From Cytidiella melzeri (taxonomy: Eukaryota > Basidiomycota > Agaricomycetes > Polyporales > Irpicaceae): a DNA stretch of 64,000 bases. The stretch covers positions 220,513-284,512 of the forward strand of contig JABYQR010000014.1 in the NCBI GenBank assembly GCA_022592445.1. The letters are read 5' to 3'. Below the pieces are notes generated by a model, which saw nothing but the letters and a program-made list of their open reading frames with translations, was not told the origin of the DNA and made no database searches. A program made the translations under genes and the position numbers. Positions 30,218-41,819 of this stretch are shown here, one piece after another; within the stretch, counting starts at the first letter, position 1; every line of letters begins with the position of its first letter.

Positions 30218-30715
30218 TGTCAAGAACACAACCAAACTCTATGAAGAGGGAGGAAGTGACGACGGGGGAAAAGGAACAACAAGCGAACTCGCGTGGACAA
30301 TGACAACAGGGGTGATGATGATGAGGAAAGAGAGAGAGACAACAACGAGGGAGCAGCTGACAATGAGCTAAAGACCAGGATATATTAGCACAGTGATGAG
30401 ACTAGTACAAGGTGAACGTCACCTAAAGACCAGGAGGTAGAATCTGAGGTCTTTAGGGAGCTACAGGGTGGCTTTATATACATCTCAGACAAGGACCCCT
30501 GGTACCGGGTCTGTACTCCTAACACTGCTGTGGGAACGTATGGTGTGCTATGGTGCAATGTTCTACAATGTTCCACAATGTTCCAGCACCTTCTATGATC
30601 ATGTGACCAGTCTGTCACATGTACTTAATCACATGAAGGAGCCATGTGCCATTGATAAGACAAGATAAGGAAAATGAAAGGAAAAGAAAAGAAAAAAGTG
30701 TGCATGTTTGTGACA
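30218..30715 (-). repeat. Family C-type LTR (3' LTR of F), 498 bp
   Basis: Very similar to the C LTRs (TGTCAAGA ... TGTGACA) but with small deletions. Its first 75 bases resemble the C 3' LTR, not the C 5' LTR. Confidence 0.88.
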
Positions 30716-30728
30716 TTACCCCCCTCCT
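30716..30728 (-). promoter_or_regulatory. Element F polypurine tract
   Basis: AGGAGGGGGGTAA in element sense, directly before the F 3' LTR. Confidence 0.8.
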
Positions 30729-32789
30729 AGAGGCCTTTTCTCTGGAAGGCAGGAGTTGAGTCTTTTCTGTCTTCCCACAAGGATACTTGTCGTAGAGTTT
30801 CTGAAGGTAGTTTCTCAAAATTCTCGTTGATTGGTCGGAAGTCATTGCCAAGAATAGAGATGCAGTGATTGGTCGTGGAGCTCCTGGGTATCGTCTGTGG
30901 AAATCTTTAACAGCTTCATCAGCATGAGTAACGTTGGTTGCGGGTTCCCAGGAGTTTTCTGATTCTGGGTATCCTTTCCACTTGACACGATACTGGAACT
31001 CCTTCTTTCGCCCAAAGATCCTTGAATCAAGAATCTGTTCTACCTCATACTCCTCTTCTTTGTCTACCACAATCAGCTTAGGTTCAGGAAATTCCCAGTT
31101 AGGGACCAAACTTGCGGTCTTGTCTGGCCGTAACCTATCCACATGGAATACCGGGTGTTGCTTATCTCGAATAGTGAGTTTGACCCGATAAGTCAGGTCC
31201 TCAATCTTTTCCAAGACTTCATAAGGACCATCTCGCTTTGGTACTAGTTTTGCCACCGGCTGTTCCTTTGGATGTTTTTCACGTTCCACGTAAACTTTAT
31301 TGCCAACTTTAAACTGCGGGGCCCTTGTAACTCCGTGATTGTAGAATCGTTTCATGTGTTCTGGGGTGAGCTGCAGTGCAGCTTTAGCGTCTTCTTGTGC
31401 TTCTTGTAAAGTTCAAAGACGTTTGTCAGCAGCAGGAACATTTGATACTGGGTTCAGAGGTACTTGGAACTCTGGTAAATACCCATAGATCAGTTCAAAG
31501 GGAGCCTTTCCAGTGGACGAGTGTACTCGGCTATTGAGCGCAAACTCTGCAATTGGCAACCAGTCTACCCAGTCATCCTGTCGGAAGGAAAAGAATCCTC
31601 GGAGATACTGTTCTATCTCTTGGTTTGTACATTCTGTTTTACCGTCTGTCTGAGGGTGATACGCGGTGGACATGGATGACTTTACTCCGAGTGCATTGTA
31701 GATAGCACGAAGGAACTTGGACGCAAACACTGATCCGCTGTCTGAGATCATCTGACAAGGTACACCATGGAGTCGAAACACGTTTGCAATATAGTCCTGC
31801 ACGTGTTCGGGAGTTTTCATGCTTTCCCGTGATGGGTAACAATGCACCTGCGCGGTTGTTCGATCAACTGCAACCGTGATGGAATCGTATCCTTTACATG
31901 GCAGCAGCTTGACAATAAAGTCTGTGGTGACGCTCTCCCACGGAGCATTGGGTGGTTCTAGCGGATTGAGCGGACCACGTGGTGGAGCAGGGTACGTCTT
32001 TGTTCTTTGACAGGTGTCACATGTGTCTACGTAATCATTGACAAACCGTGTCATGCTGGGCCACCAGTAGTTCTGGGATAGTAACTCCAGTGTTTTGTAC
32101 CTGCCCGGATGTCCGGCAGCAGGTAAGTCATGGTGTCTCTGAACTAGTTCCTTTCGGATCTCGTCATCTTTAGGGACGTAAACTTTTCCCCGGATCAACA
32201 ACAGTCCATTCTCCACGTTCCATTCTTCGAGTCCACGGCTGAGAAGACAAGGTCCGAGTTTCTTGGCTTTGGCAAGTGCTTCTGCCATCTCGGTCTCTCG
32301 AAGAGAACATTCACGGATACGTTTCAACAGGTCTCTGTCTGGCTGTACACTAGCTTGCCCACGTTGAGAAGCAGCAGCTCAGAAAACCTCAGGCGCTAAG
32401 ACTACTCGTGACAGATTGTCTTCTTTGTCTTTGACCTTGTGTTGACCCAATCGTGACATGGAATCCGACTTTCCCATAGATTTCCCAGGCTTTGGGATAA
32501 TCTCAAAGTTGAAACGTGAGAGAAATAACGACCAACGTGCTTGACAATGTGTCAAGTTACAAGCTGTCTTCCAGTACTCAAGATTCTTATGATCAGAGAA
32601 AATAGGGAATTTCTCTGGTAGCCCTTCCAGGTAGTGACGCCAGTCCTCAAGGGCTTGTACAATTGCCATGAGTTCTCAATTGTAAATCTCATAGTTTCGT
32701 TTGGTCTCAGTCATACCTTCGGACCGATAGGCTACTGGATGCCACATGCCGTCTTTGGCTTGTTGTTCCAATACTCCTCCCATTGCATA
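30729..32789 (-). pseudogene. F pol C-terminal part (family C): RNase H, integrase, chromodomain
   Basis: Close relative of the C Pol from RNase H (end of VLEQQ, GMTETKRNYEIYN) through the tether, zinc region, integrase core (TDFIVKLLPC, ISDSGSVFAS, KTECTNQ) and chromodomain (YEVEQILDSRIFG, VKWKGYPESENSWEP). The catalytic block reads SDSGS in place of SDRGS. Nonsense and frame changes lie near 31355-31413, 32379 and 32669. Sequence switches abruptly to H1 gag after 32789, so the 5' half was lost by a non-homologous junction. Confidence 0.85.
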
Positions 32790-34360
32790 TTTGTTTTGAG
32801 CCGGAGTGCTTCTATCATTAATTCTCCGAGGTTCTTCGGCTGATGGTGGAGATTGTGGAGGACGCTAAGAAGGTTCCACTTGAGTCCGCGCTTGTACCAA
32901 GCCATTGCTGCTGTTTCATCTTGGTTCTCGCTGTGCCAGCCCAGCAATACAGAAAAATCACTGTTGTATTCTTGTATTGTTCTCAAACCCTGATTTGCCC
33001 TTTCAAGCTTGGCTAATGCTCATTCTCTGAGTCCTTTGTCTTGGAAGAACATTAATACTTCTTCACAGAATTCTCTCCAGTGTGGGAAGTCTTCCATCAG
33101 GTATTGTTTCTTCTTCAGCGTAGCCCATGGTCCATCCATCCCTCCGTTCATGTAGCTGAGTATGCAAACAATCTTGTGTATGGTTAGAGCAAATCGCTTG
33201 GGCTGCATCCTGATGTACATCAACATGTTGGTCCACCATTCAACAAACTTCTTGGCCCTGCCGTCAAAGTCTTGAGGACCACGGAATTTGAGCTTTTCCC
33301 ACTCACTTTCAGGTGGTGCTTGGTTATTGAATGGGGCATCGGAGTATCTCTCAAAGGAGTACTTGGGGTCAAAAGGGTACGATTGTCTCCTCTTCTCATG
33401 ACCTTCCCTGTTATAGGGTCGGAAGAGAGGTCGATGTGGGTCTGGGGCTGAGGAGTTGTTGTCATCAGGGGTAGTAAATGGTGAAAATGGCCTTTGCTCT
33501 CTTTCAGTCTTTAGTGCTTGGGTACCTGCTGTTGCCCAGTACACTAGGGGCAAACGCTGATTTCACACACCTTAAAATTTGCATGATTACCCACTTAATT
33601 GTCAACTATCAGCAGATAATCCATAAGCAATTTTGGGCTCAAAATTGTTTCTTAATGTTTGAGAATACAAAATAATGCTATACAAATTCTGTGCCTTTTC
33701 AGGGGCAGGAATTTCTGTTTTTTAAATGGTAGTTAAATCAAAAAGAAAAATGAAAGGAAGTTTACCTTTCAAGGCTCAGAAAATCATGTGGAAAAGATGC
33801 CTTCCACGGATTTGGAAAAGGGCATGAAAAAATCCAGAAAAGGAAAGGGCGGGTAGAATTTCCGGCGATGTGCTACTGAAAAGTTCTGGAAAGTTGTTTG
33901 CTACGTTATGTTTGCCATCACCCGACACACGTGGGAAATCTATTTGTATTTACAATCTTAAGTCGGTCGGAAATCTGCCCAAAAAATCAATATTCACACA
34001 GATTTTCGGAGCGTGGAAAGGCTGCCAGTAGATAGGCTTCAAAATTTGTAGAAAAATCACAAAAATGTCTTTGATTGTATATTAATCTAACCCATCAAAC
34101 ATAACCAGATATTCACGGGATTTTTAACATCTCAAATAACTCTCACAATAATTTCACGCCATGTGAAATTGGCCTTTGCCCGCAGTGGTACCTTTGGATT
34201 GTATTCTTCTTCAGGGGTACTCATTGTTGGATTTGATGCTACTGTGAGTTTTTCTAACAGTGGTGGTGGTGTGTTAGTAGTAGATGGTACCTCTGCTCGT
34301 CTCTTGCCACGTCTTCTGGCTTCTTGCAAGTGTTGCTCAGCTTGGGCTACGTCCACCAAT
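32790..34360 (-). pseudogene. H1 gag (interrupted by a MITE)
   Basis: Gag of family H in two pieces, 34360-34191 and 33538-32790. Blocks include EQRPFSPFTTPDDN, FDGRAKKFVEWWTNMLMYIRMQ, HWREFCEEVLMFFQDKGLRE and AMAWYKRGLKWNLLSVLHNL. One TGA follows DKGLRE. The same blocks occur in H2 at 41940-42760. The Gag core resembles retrotransposon-Gag proteins with an FVEWW/FDKWW motif. The end of gag is missing at the F junction. Confidence 0.78.
33542..34187 (+). mobile_element. CACTA-like MITE, 646 bp
   Basis: A sharply AT-richer insert in H1 gag. The left end is CACTAGGGGCAAACGCTGAT and the right end, reverse-complemented, is CACTGCGGGCAAAGGCCAAT; both continue TTCACA. The imperfect terminal inverted repeats thus span about 26 bp. 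The 3-bp flank GTA is duplicated (33539-33541 and 34188-34190). Comparison with H2 shows the uninterrupted site CAGTAC, which confirms the duplication. CACTA ends plus a 3-bp duplication are diagnostic of the CACTA superfamily. No ORF of note is inside, so it is non-autonomous. Confidence 0.85.
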
Positions 34361-34684
34361 TCAAATCTAGGTGTGGCGGTCTTACTGTTTGGTTTGCTTA
34401 TTTGTGATTGGGAAAAACATCAACTATGCAATGTTCCCACTCGCTGTCGTGGTCAAAATAGACGTCTTGTTTCTTCTTGTAGAAAACATGTGGCTTTCTG
34501 TAGCAGGGAAGGGATGTGTCAGCTCCCACTGTCATATGCTTCTGATGTGTGATGTGTCTAGTTTCTGCTTCGCATCCAGGGTAAAGTTAGCAAGGATGAG
34601 AAGGGATTGCAGCAAGACTGCAGTCATTGCCAATTGAGTTGATCTTCTTGGTGCACGGGGTAGACCCAGAAGAGTCTGTCCAAA
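34361..34684 (-). other. H1 leader between LTR and gag
   Basis: About 320 bp of leader. The first bases after the LTR, element-sense TTTGGACAGACTC, are the primer site also seen in H2. No ORF0-like frame is visible here, in contrast to families A, C and D. Confidence 0.5.
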
Positions 34685-35396
34685 TGTTAAGACCAACTAT
34701 TGTCAAGAGACAAGTTGCCAAGTCAGAGCTCCTTGGTGTAACTACACACAAGGTCAAATGATGGTCTAGGCCGTGCGGTTGCTGTCCAGCACAATGGCAG
34801 ACAGATGATGAATCAATAGAAGGAATATTGATACGAAGTGGATAGACTGAGGTTCTAGCCCCATGTCTAGCAGCTATTTATACATGTTGACCTAACTACT
34901 TTTGGACCAGTCAAAAGTAGTGGTAGCAAATCGAAGGAATAGAAAGGAAGAACAATACACAGAGAACAATAGCTGCCTTAGAAAGCCAATGGGGGAAAAG
35001 ACTGTCAAGGTGCGGAAGCAAGGACCAATAGAAAGGTGAACCATGAGGCAAAGATCAATAGCGAAGGGGTTGAACCCGAAACAGGGGATGGACGGGGTTG
35101 GGCCCAAAACAGGGAATAGAAAGGGTTAGACCCAATGGAATGGTAACGGAGGTATGGAAAGGCTAAGGGTTGAACCAAGGCACTGGTGACCAACCGGAGT
35201 TAGGTCTGAGGCTTGAATGGACACAAGGAGACAGCTGATGACATAATAGTTGGTGTTGAACGGAGGCGATGTGGGTCAGGGAATAAGGGAGGAAGGACGA
35301 GTTGGATACTTGAGGAAAATGTAAAGAAGATAACTAGTTATCAGGGTAGTCAAAGAAGTGAAGAAAAATATTAGGGTGTGAAGACCATTCGTAACA
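34685..35396 (-). repeat. Family H LTR (5' LTR of H1), 712 bp
   Basis: Plus strand begins TGTTAAGACC and ends TTCGTAACA. Copies: 38227-41515 (interrupted) and 46169-46881. It contains the TATAAATA box and GTCTATCC start motif in element sense. Confidence 0.88.
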
Positions 35397-37184
35397 TCCT
35401 GCACCTGCCAAATGTGCACACAAGACAGAGAACAATTCAACTGTGTACACCTATCAAAATGCTGCGCAACCGCCCAACGCCTACTGAACCACCTCCACAC
35501 CAAGTGGCACCCAGAGAACACCGCTCCAGATGATGGCCTCACATTGATGCACCACCAAAAGGAAAAACAAATTGAAAAGTCAGACTTGATGGAAATGCCT
35601 TACCTTCAATCCGAGTGTGACCACCGGCAACAATGTGTCTGATGGGTGCAGGATCTTCTCAAACCCTGCCCGTCCTCATGCAAACCAGCACACCAACCAC
35701 CAGCACCCACACTCAGGCAAGGAGACATTGTTACTGTCTACCCAGATGGATCCTGTGTCCATAATGACACAGCCAATGCTCGCGCAGGAGCCGGGGTGTG
35801 GTACGGAACGGGTGACCCTGCAACCTGGCAAAAAGGGTGCCAGGAGCCACACAAACACACCAAGCAGGCAAGGTCCTAGCAATATAACAGGCAGCTGCCC
35901 ACTTGCACCCTGCAAAACCACTTCACATAATCAGCGACTGGTGCTACGCAATAGTCAAATTGACCATGCACCTCAACAAATGGCGGGATCAAGGTTGGAT
36001 AGGCATTGACAACGTACAGCTCTTCAAGAGTGCCAGTCACCACCTACAACAATGATCCACACAAACTACCTTCAAATGGATAAAAGGACATTTCGGATCC
36101 CTTGGGAACAACGCCGCAGATGACTTGGCCAGCCAGGGTACCCAGATGGAACCAGACCCAGACATTGACTTGACCGTGCCACAAAACTGGAATATTACAG
36201 GTGTCAAAGCCGGGGCCCTGTCACAGGCAATGGCGTACGCTGGTATTTGCCTTGCAAATCCTACCGCACCGCAAACGGCAACAGAAATTGCCCTAGACCG
36301 CACATACCATTGTGTACACAACCACCTTAGTGGGTGATACCCCACAAATGGCAGCATCTGGAAAGGGCTAAGGCATACTGACACAAGCTGAAAAATCTAA
36401 TGTTCTGTGGAGGGTTATGCACAGCTCACTACAAGTGGGTAAGTTCTGGGTACACATACCAGGATTTGAAACGCACAGCCTAAGCGCCCTCTGCAATGAA
36501 ATTGACTCCGTTGATCACATCCTCGTCAAATGCACAGCCCTGGAATGTACACGAATCTGGGCCCTATGCGAAAATCTTTGGCACCAAAAAGCCACAACAG
36601 TCCCGTGGCCAGGCAAACACATTGGCAACATCCTAGGCGCACCACTGCAAATGGAATGCAGCAACAAGGCCTCTCAAGACTCTATTGTATACCAATGACA
36701 GAATCAGTTCACCTGATCTGGAGACTCCGGTGTGAGAGGCAAATCAATCGCAGTGAACAAGAAGACCAAACACACTCCCTAAGAGAGATTGATAGGAAGT
36801 GGCTATCTGTGTTGAATACGATAATTATCCTTGACAAGAAACTCACACAAAATAGGTATGGTAAAAAGAAACTAGCGAAACGGACGGTTCTGCGCACCTG
36901 GAACCGAGTCTTGCAAAACAAAGATCTCCTCCCACCAAACTGGCTCAACTCTTGGGTTTTTAGTGGGTATGGGTTCCCCATCATAATCCACCCTATACCG
37001 GGTAGCTGGGGATGACCAAGTCCCACACTCTGTGCGTAAAAGCATTTTTCTCCCTTTTAAATTGTTGGGGTGAGAGTCCCCTGCTACAGTGGGCAGAACG
37101 TGGAGTCAAACTTGTTGACTGCCTGCCGCCAGCGGAGTCACTTGTGACGAAGCACACTCTTCCAAACAAAAAGAGACAGGGACA
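35397..37184 (+). pseudogene. LINE (Tad-like) 3' half: RNase H and C-terminal region, 5' truncated
   Basis: Non-LTR retrotransposon ORF2 fragment. An RNase H domain is recognisable across several frames: DGSCVHNDTANARAGAGVWYG near 35750, then a block around 35900-36140 ending GHFGSLGNNAADDLASQG. A zinc-finger-like CNEIDSVDHILVKC follows near 36490, then the typical C-terminal stretch VHLIWRLRCERQIN ... KRTVLRTWNRVL. Reading frame changes and stops show it is dead. RT and endonuclease are absent; it begins where the H1 LTR ends, so H1 may have inserted into it. The 3' limit is set by the start of D-type gag sequence near 37185. Confidence 0.8.
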
Positions 37185-38226
37185 GGGTATCAGAAGGACT
37201 TGCAGCTGCGGCTGTGTTGCGAGTTCGTTTCAAAAAGCCGCAGTGATTTTGGCTGTCAGATCATCCATTTGCTTTTTCTGGAGAGCCAACAAGTCTCAAA
37301 GGGCGGCAATCTTAGCACCTTTGTCGTCAGACACATCTTGCTTTGCTGGGGAAGTAGTTGACAATGTCAACAAGGTGGCAGCAAGTTTTTGTCCCTTAGG
37401 GACGCCTTGGAGCCTTTTTCAGGCAAACGGACTTCCAGGGACTGATACCACTGCAGTGGTTGCAGACCAGGTCATCTGCGTGCTTCAAGTCCCTCTTCTT
37501 GTGACTCTCAGAGCCACAAACTGAGCAGCGCTTGCTCATCTCTTTCTTCCGTTTCTGGAAGATCTCCTGCTTGCCTAGACCCGCAAAGAGTGCATCAAAA
37601 GAGGCAGAGAAGTGGAAGGTGTCAATTTCCATGGCATTGGGATTGCGGAATGCCTGCTGGTAGGACTTGCCATGTCCCAACAAGCTATTGACCATGACCT
37701 TGCTTGTGCTATTGCGTAGGTCAGCAAGCTGGGTGTTGACTGCCTTGCACTGGTCCTTGAGTGCATTGTAAGTGATAGTGCGGGTCTGGAAGTAGGAGAT
37801 GTGGTGTAGGTATTCTGTACTCAAGCTTGACTTGAGATGATCAAAAAGGTCCTGCCAGCTTCAGCCAGTGTGGGGGGCTCAGGTCTCAAACTCCGAGATG
37901 TGGGCAGCAAATGTCTTGTTACCACTTCATGCCACCAACCATGGTCTTGGCCTTCATGACTGTGTAAACAAGTCAAATTATGCATTGAAGGCCTTGATGA
38001 AAGTATTCCAGCTGTTTTTAAATGCTGGTTTACTGCTGGGTAGCTCCTCAATGTGAGGGTGAGCCCAATCAGCAGTGTTGTCCTGCATGAACGACAAGGT
38101 GCTGGTGATAAGTTTGTGAGGATCAAAGATTCTCACGCCATTGTTGTCCGGCCAGACTGGGCCTTGGGTGTCCTGCTGGAAGAAAGCTTTGCCCTGGTTT
38201 TGGGACCAGACCATGAAGGCGTGGCT
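37185..38226 (-). pseudogene. Family D gag fragment
   Basis: Diverged copy of D gag, from AFIVWSQNQGKAFFQQD through ALLFMQD-like and FDALFAGLGKQEIFQ blocks to the zinc knuckles CSVCGSESHKKRDLKH and CNHCSG, ending near the gag-pol overlap. Here the gag stop TGA is kept after GCT TTT, which informs the D recoding site. It has several frameshifts. It is cut on the left by the LINE and on the right by the H2 LTR. Confidence 0.8.
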
Positions 38227-38397
38227 GTTACAAACGGTCTTCACACCCTATTATTTTCTTCAATTCTTTGATTATCCTGATAACTAGTCATCTTCTTTAC
38301 ATTTGTCTTGACAATTCAACTTGTCCTTCCTCCCTCATTGACATGGATAGTCCAACGGATTTTTCCAACATTGTCACAAGTTTACAGCCTTAGGCGC

Positions 38398-40246
38398 TGT
38401 GACACTGAGTCACGCTTCTAACTAAGAACAACCTTAAAGACAACACAACCAACCACGAAGTGGCAATAGAAGTGTAAAGGTGTGGAAGCGCGGAAGTGTT
38501 AAAGTGTGCGAGGTGGTCTTAGAGTCCTAGTTTTACCTGTGCTAGAAAGAGCGACAAGGTTTGTGATAAAGTTTGCGTGAAAAGAGCTAGACGGGCAGTT
38601 ACCACCCGTATTGCGGGTAAAAAGGGCAAGGCGGCGCGGTGAAAGCGAAAGAGTTTTAGCGCGGCTCAAAGAGAACGCGTGGGAGATGTTGCGACTTGTA
38701 GGAAAATGGCGCGCGGAGAGACGCAGATGATAAACGCAGGCGCAATATGAATCTCAAACACAAAACGCGGTCGCTGGTGAAGATGAAGTAGTCGCTGTAA
38801 AACGCGGGCGCAGTGAAAGTGAACGCAGTAAGCTTGACGCAGTGAAGATGAAACGCAACACAGTAACACAGTAAAATAACGCAGTTTAAAAAGTAAACGC
38901 AATATAACGAAGCCAAAAGGAACCGTAGAGGAAGATAAACTAATGGAGCGCGGGTCGCAGCGCAAGGCTATGTGAGATCACAGTCAATTTGACTCTACAG
39001 ACTGCGCGTGGGGGCGGTAGTGTAGAACAACACCTCCCGAACAGCGGTGCGTATTGCAAGTGAATGTGTGGCTAACGACGACATTGGTAGAGCTGGTAAG
39101 ATTGAACTGCACTAGTTTGCACTCGTGGTCCTCGCCTTCAAAGTCTGGAGACAGCCAACAATCTGGGTGCGGCGCGTGCGGGCAATCACAGTCAAGCGGG
39201 ACGAAAGGTCCTGATTGTAGGGGAATTGGGTGATTGCTCTGAGTGTCGCAGTAAGAGCAGTTATCAAGCAAGTCCGCGACGGAGGCAACGGACAACGCTG
39301 GTGAGGGTGATTTAGGAGTAGATCTCTCAGGGGAGACCGTAGGCGCTGCTGAGGGTTCTGGCGGCGGCGTGGGCGTGGGGATGATGGGGTAACGGCGTAA
39401 AACCTCGCGCGGGCGCGGGTGGTAAGGGCAGCAACCGTTGGGTAGGTGGGCAACGGTGGAACAGTAACGGCAGACTCGAGGTGGGTTGTCGTTGGTAGAC
39501 GCAGCAGACATAAACGTGGAAGAAGTCGCAGTGAGACAACGCAGAAGAAGCTACAGCTATGGGCGCGAAGAGACTCCCTTGATGCGAGCACAAAGCGTAA
39601 AGTGAACTCTGGAAACTGGGGTGGGGATTGATTGATTATTTCTACGCAGTACAAGCAACACCTTTTTATATACCCTAAAGACCCTCTCCTAAACCTTTCC
39701 TTCTATGTCCTAAACCCAAATGCAAGAGCGAGGAAACAGGGTGGCAGAATACTTCCGTCTGCGGAGGCAAAATGTCCAGCAAGTCGACGCCCGGCAGGAC
39801 ACAGCGTTGGCCGACGCGGAGTAGCGGCGCGCGCCCTTGCGCTGAAAAGGCGCCACCCGTCGCGAGCAGGTGATGAGGCGCTGTCCAGGAGTTACACAGT
39901 GTGGCGTGATAGAAGTCTTCCTGAAACGGGGTTCGCGCGTCAAGTTTCTTCTACCGTTGGTCCAACCCGCGTCCGAAACACTTGGTGGCTGGCCGGCCCA
40001 TGCTCCAATGCAAAAGGGGTGTGTCTGTGTGTCAGAGTTTGGTGCGATTCCTCGGCCTCGGATGTTTCCGGTGCGTTGCTCCTTGCCAAGTCCTCAGATC
40101 CTCGGCGGACTCCTCGTGACCTCGGTGAACTCCTTGTGCCCGTGACGCTGGGAAAGTGGAGGGACTTGCCGCTCAGGATGACGCGGGCCGCGCAAATGGC
40201 AGGCTGCTGCCGGGTCTCCGTGCCTAGCCAATTTCCGGGCGTATCA
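38398..40246 (-). mobile_element. X2: second copy of the 1.85-kb X unit
   Basis: Inverted relative to X1, starting TGTGACACTG and ending GCGTATCA on the plus strand. Flanks GGCGC (38393-38397) and GTGCC (40247-40251) could be a decayed duplication; the uninterrupted E LTR reads GCGCCTATCC here. Overall colinear with X1. Confidence 0.75.
38984..39511 (-). CDS. X2 cysteine-rich protein of unknown function, 175 aa
   Basis: Homologue of the X1 ORF product with identical length and start (MSAASTNDNPPRVCRYC). All cysteine motifs are kept (CRYC, CPY, NCSYC, DCD, DCW, HECK, TCNTH), with about 24 substitutions, several of them Arg to His, Cys or Gln as expected from C-to-T decay. No stop or frameshift. 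It is preceded by the conserved TATA box at 39672-39664. Function is unknown; a zinc-binding role is a guess from the cysteines. Confidence 0.6.
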   Translation of the reverse strand: MSAASTNDNPPRVCRYCSTVAHLPNGCCPYHPRPREVLRRYPIIPTPTPPPEPSAAPTVSPERSTPKSPSPALSVASVADLLDNCSYCDTQSNHPIPLQSGPFVPLDCDCPHAPHPDCWLSPDFEGEDHECKLVQFNLTSSTNVVVSHTFTCNTHRCSGGVVLHYRPHAQSVESN

Positions 40247-40384
40247 GTGCCTATCCAGAGCGCTTATTTTCCAGCTAGGAGTGTTACCGGACCTAATCCT
40301 AACCCGGGTCACGTGACATCCTGCCTTATTTATCAATAGTCCAGACCCAAACCCTAGACTCCATCTGGAGCAGTTCCAGATCAA

Positions 40385-40625
40385 CCTAGGCTATTGTTCT
40401 ATTGTTCTCCTTCTATTGTTAGGGATTCCCCAGGAATTCCCCCAGTTCTTATTGTCCTATTGTCTTCCATCTATTGTCTTCTATCTATTGTTAGGGATTC
40501 CCCCAGTTTCTATTGTTTTATTGTTCCTATTCTATTGTTCTATTGTCCTATTGTTCTAGCTCTATTGTTCTACGTATCCTGGTCCTTGACAATTACCCTG
40601 GTCCCTTATTGTTGTATTGTTACTC
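40385..40625 (+). repeat. CTATTGTT low-complexity run in the E LTR
   Basis: Irregular repeats of CTATTGTT/CCTATTGTC. The same run occurs, reverse-complemented, in the E 3' LTR at about 28045-28240. Confidence 0.75.
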
Positions 40626-41515
40626 CAGCCCCACATTTACTCCAGTCCCTAGTGTGGGAACTTGCGCACAGACCACCCATCCACAGTATATATAGTAGCC
40701 CTTACCCTCCCTAGCTCTGCATCTTGACCTCTCTGTCATTTGCACTGCTAGGTGAGTTACTGCATGTAACTTAGTATCATACCCTATTAACTCTGTCATT
40801 TGCACTGCTAGTATCTGGCCTCTGTGCCTGCTTGCCTGCTTATCATCGACTTTGACCTTGGAGATCCCTTTCCTCTTCCACCATCATCTATTCCACCCTT
40901 GTTTAGGGTTTATCAGCATAGCAGCAGTTGCTCCGCAACACTCATTCCCTGATCTACATTGCCTCCGTTCAACACAGACTACTATGTCATTCGTTGTCTC
41001 CTGGTGTCCAATAAAACCTCGGACCTAACTCCAATTGGTTACCGTTGCCTTGGCTCAATCCTCAGCCTTTCCATACCTCTGTTACCACTCCATCAGCTTC
41101 AACCCCGTCTATCCCCTGTTCCGGGTTCAACCCCTTCTCTATTGATCTTTGCCTCATGTTTCACCTTTCTATTGGTCCTTGCTTCCGCACCTTGACAGTC
41201 TTTTCCCCCATTGGCTTTCTAAGGCAGCTATTGTTCTCTGTGTATTGTTCTTCCTTTCTATTCCTTCGATTTGCTACCACTACTTTTGACTGGTCCAAAA
41301 GTAGTTAGGTCAACATGTATAAATAGCCGCTAGACATGGGGCTAGAACCTCAGTCTATCCACTTCGTATCAATATTCCTTCTATTGATTCATCATCTGTC
41401 TGCCATTGTGCTGGACAGCAACCGCACGGCCTAGACCATCATTTGACCTTGTGTGTAGTTACACCAAGGAGTTCTGACTTGGCAACTTGTCTCTTGACAA
41501 TAGTTGGTCTTAACA

Positions 41516-41819
41516 TTTGGACAGACTCTTCTGGGTCTACCCCGTGTACCAAGAAGATCAACTCAATTGGCAACGACTGCAGTCTTGCTGCAATCCCTTC
41601 TCATCCTCGCTAGCCTTACCCTGGATGGGAAGCAGCAACTAGACACATCAGACATCAGAAGCATATGACAGTAGGAGCCAAAACATCCCTCCCCTGCTAT
41701 GGAAAGCCACACTTTTTCTACAAGAAGTAATGAGACGTCTATCTTGACCACAACAACAAGTGGGAACATTGCACAGCTGATATATGTCCCAATCGTGAAC
41801 TAGCAAACCAAACAGTAAC
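41516..41819 (+). other. H2 leader
   Basis: About 300 bp between the LTR and gag, colinear with the H1 leader. No ORF0 is visible and the gag start could not be fixed. Confidence 0.45.
41518..41528 (+). promoter_or_regulatory. H2 primer binding site, self-priming type (imperfect)
   Basis: TGGACAGACTC begins 2 nt after the LTR and pairs at 9 of 11 positions with CAGTCTATCCA at 41351-41361, which lies about 26 bp after TATAAATA (41318-41325). Confidence 0.6.

Larger units (their letters stand above)
32790..35396 (-). mobile_element. Family H gypsy element H1, 5' part (LTR, leader, gag)
   Basis: Minus-strand copy of family H with 5' LTR 34685-35396, leader and most of gag, cut at 32789 by the F junction and interrupted by a MITE at 33542-34187. 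It matches the plus-strand H2 copy (41516 onward). Confidence 0.82.
38339..40940 (+). mobile_element. Family E solo LTR containing X2
   Basis: Starts TGACATGG and ends CCGCAACA, the reverse complement of the E LTR at 27714-28447. A perfect 5-bp duplication CTCAT flanks it (38334-38338 and 40941-40945), so it is a clean solo LTR in the H2 LTR. X2 (38398-40246) is nested near its left end. Confidence 0.9.
38227..41515 (+). repeat. Family H LTR (5' LTR of H2), split by an E-family solo LTR
   Basis: The LTR reads TGTTACAAACGG at 38227-38338, is interrupted at 38339-40940, and resumes at 40941 to TCTTAACA at 41515, about 690 bp in all. TATAAATA lies at 41318-41325 and CAGTCTATCCA at 41351-41361. 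Confidence 0.88.

Noticed and set aside
39632..40339. 235-codon plus-strand ORF in X2
   Set aside because: It runs antisense through the X promoter and tandem repeats, is not open in X1, and has no recognisable domain.
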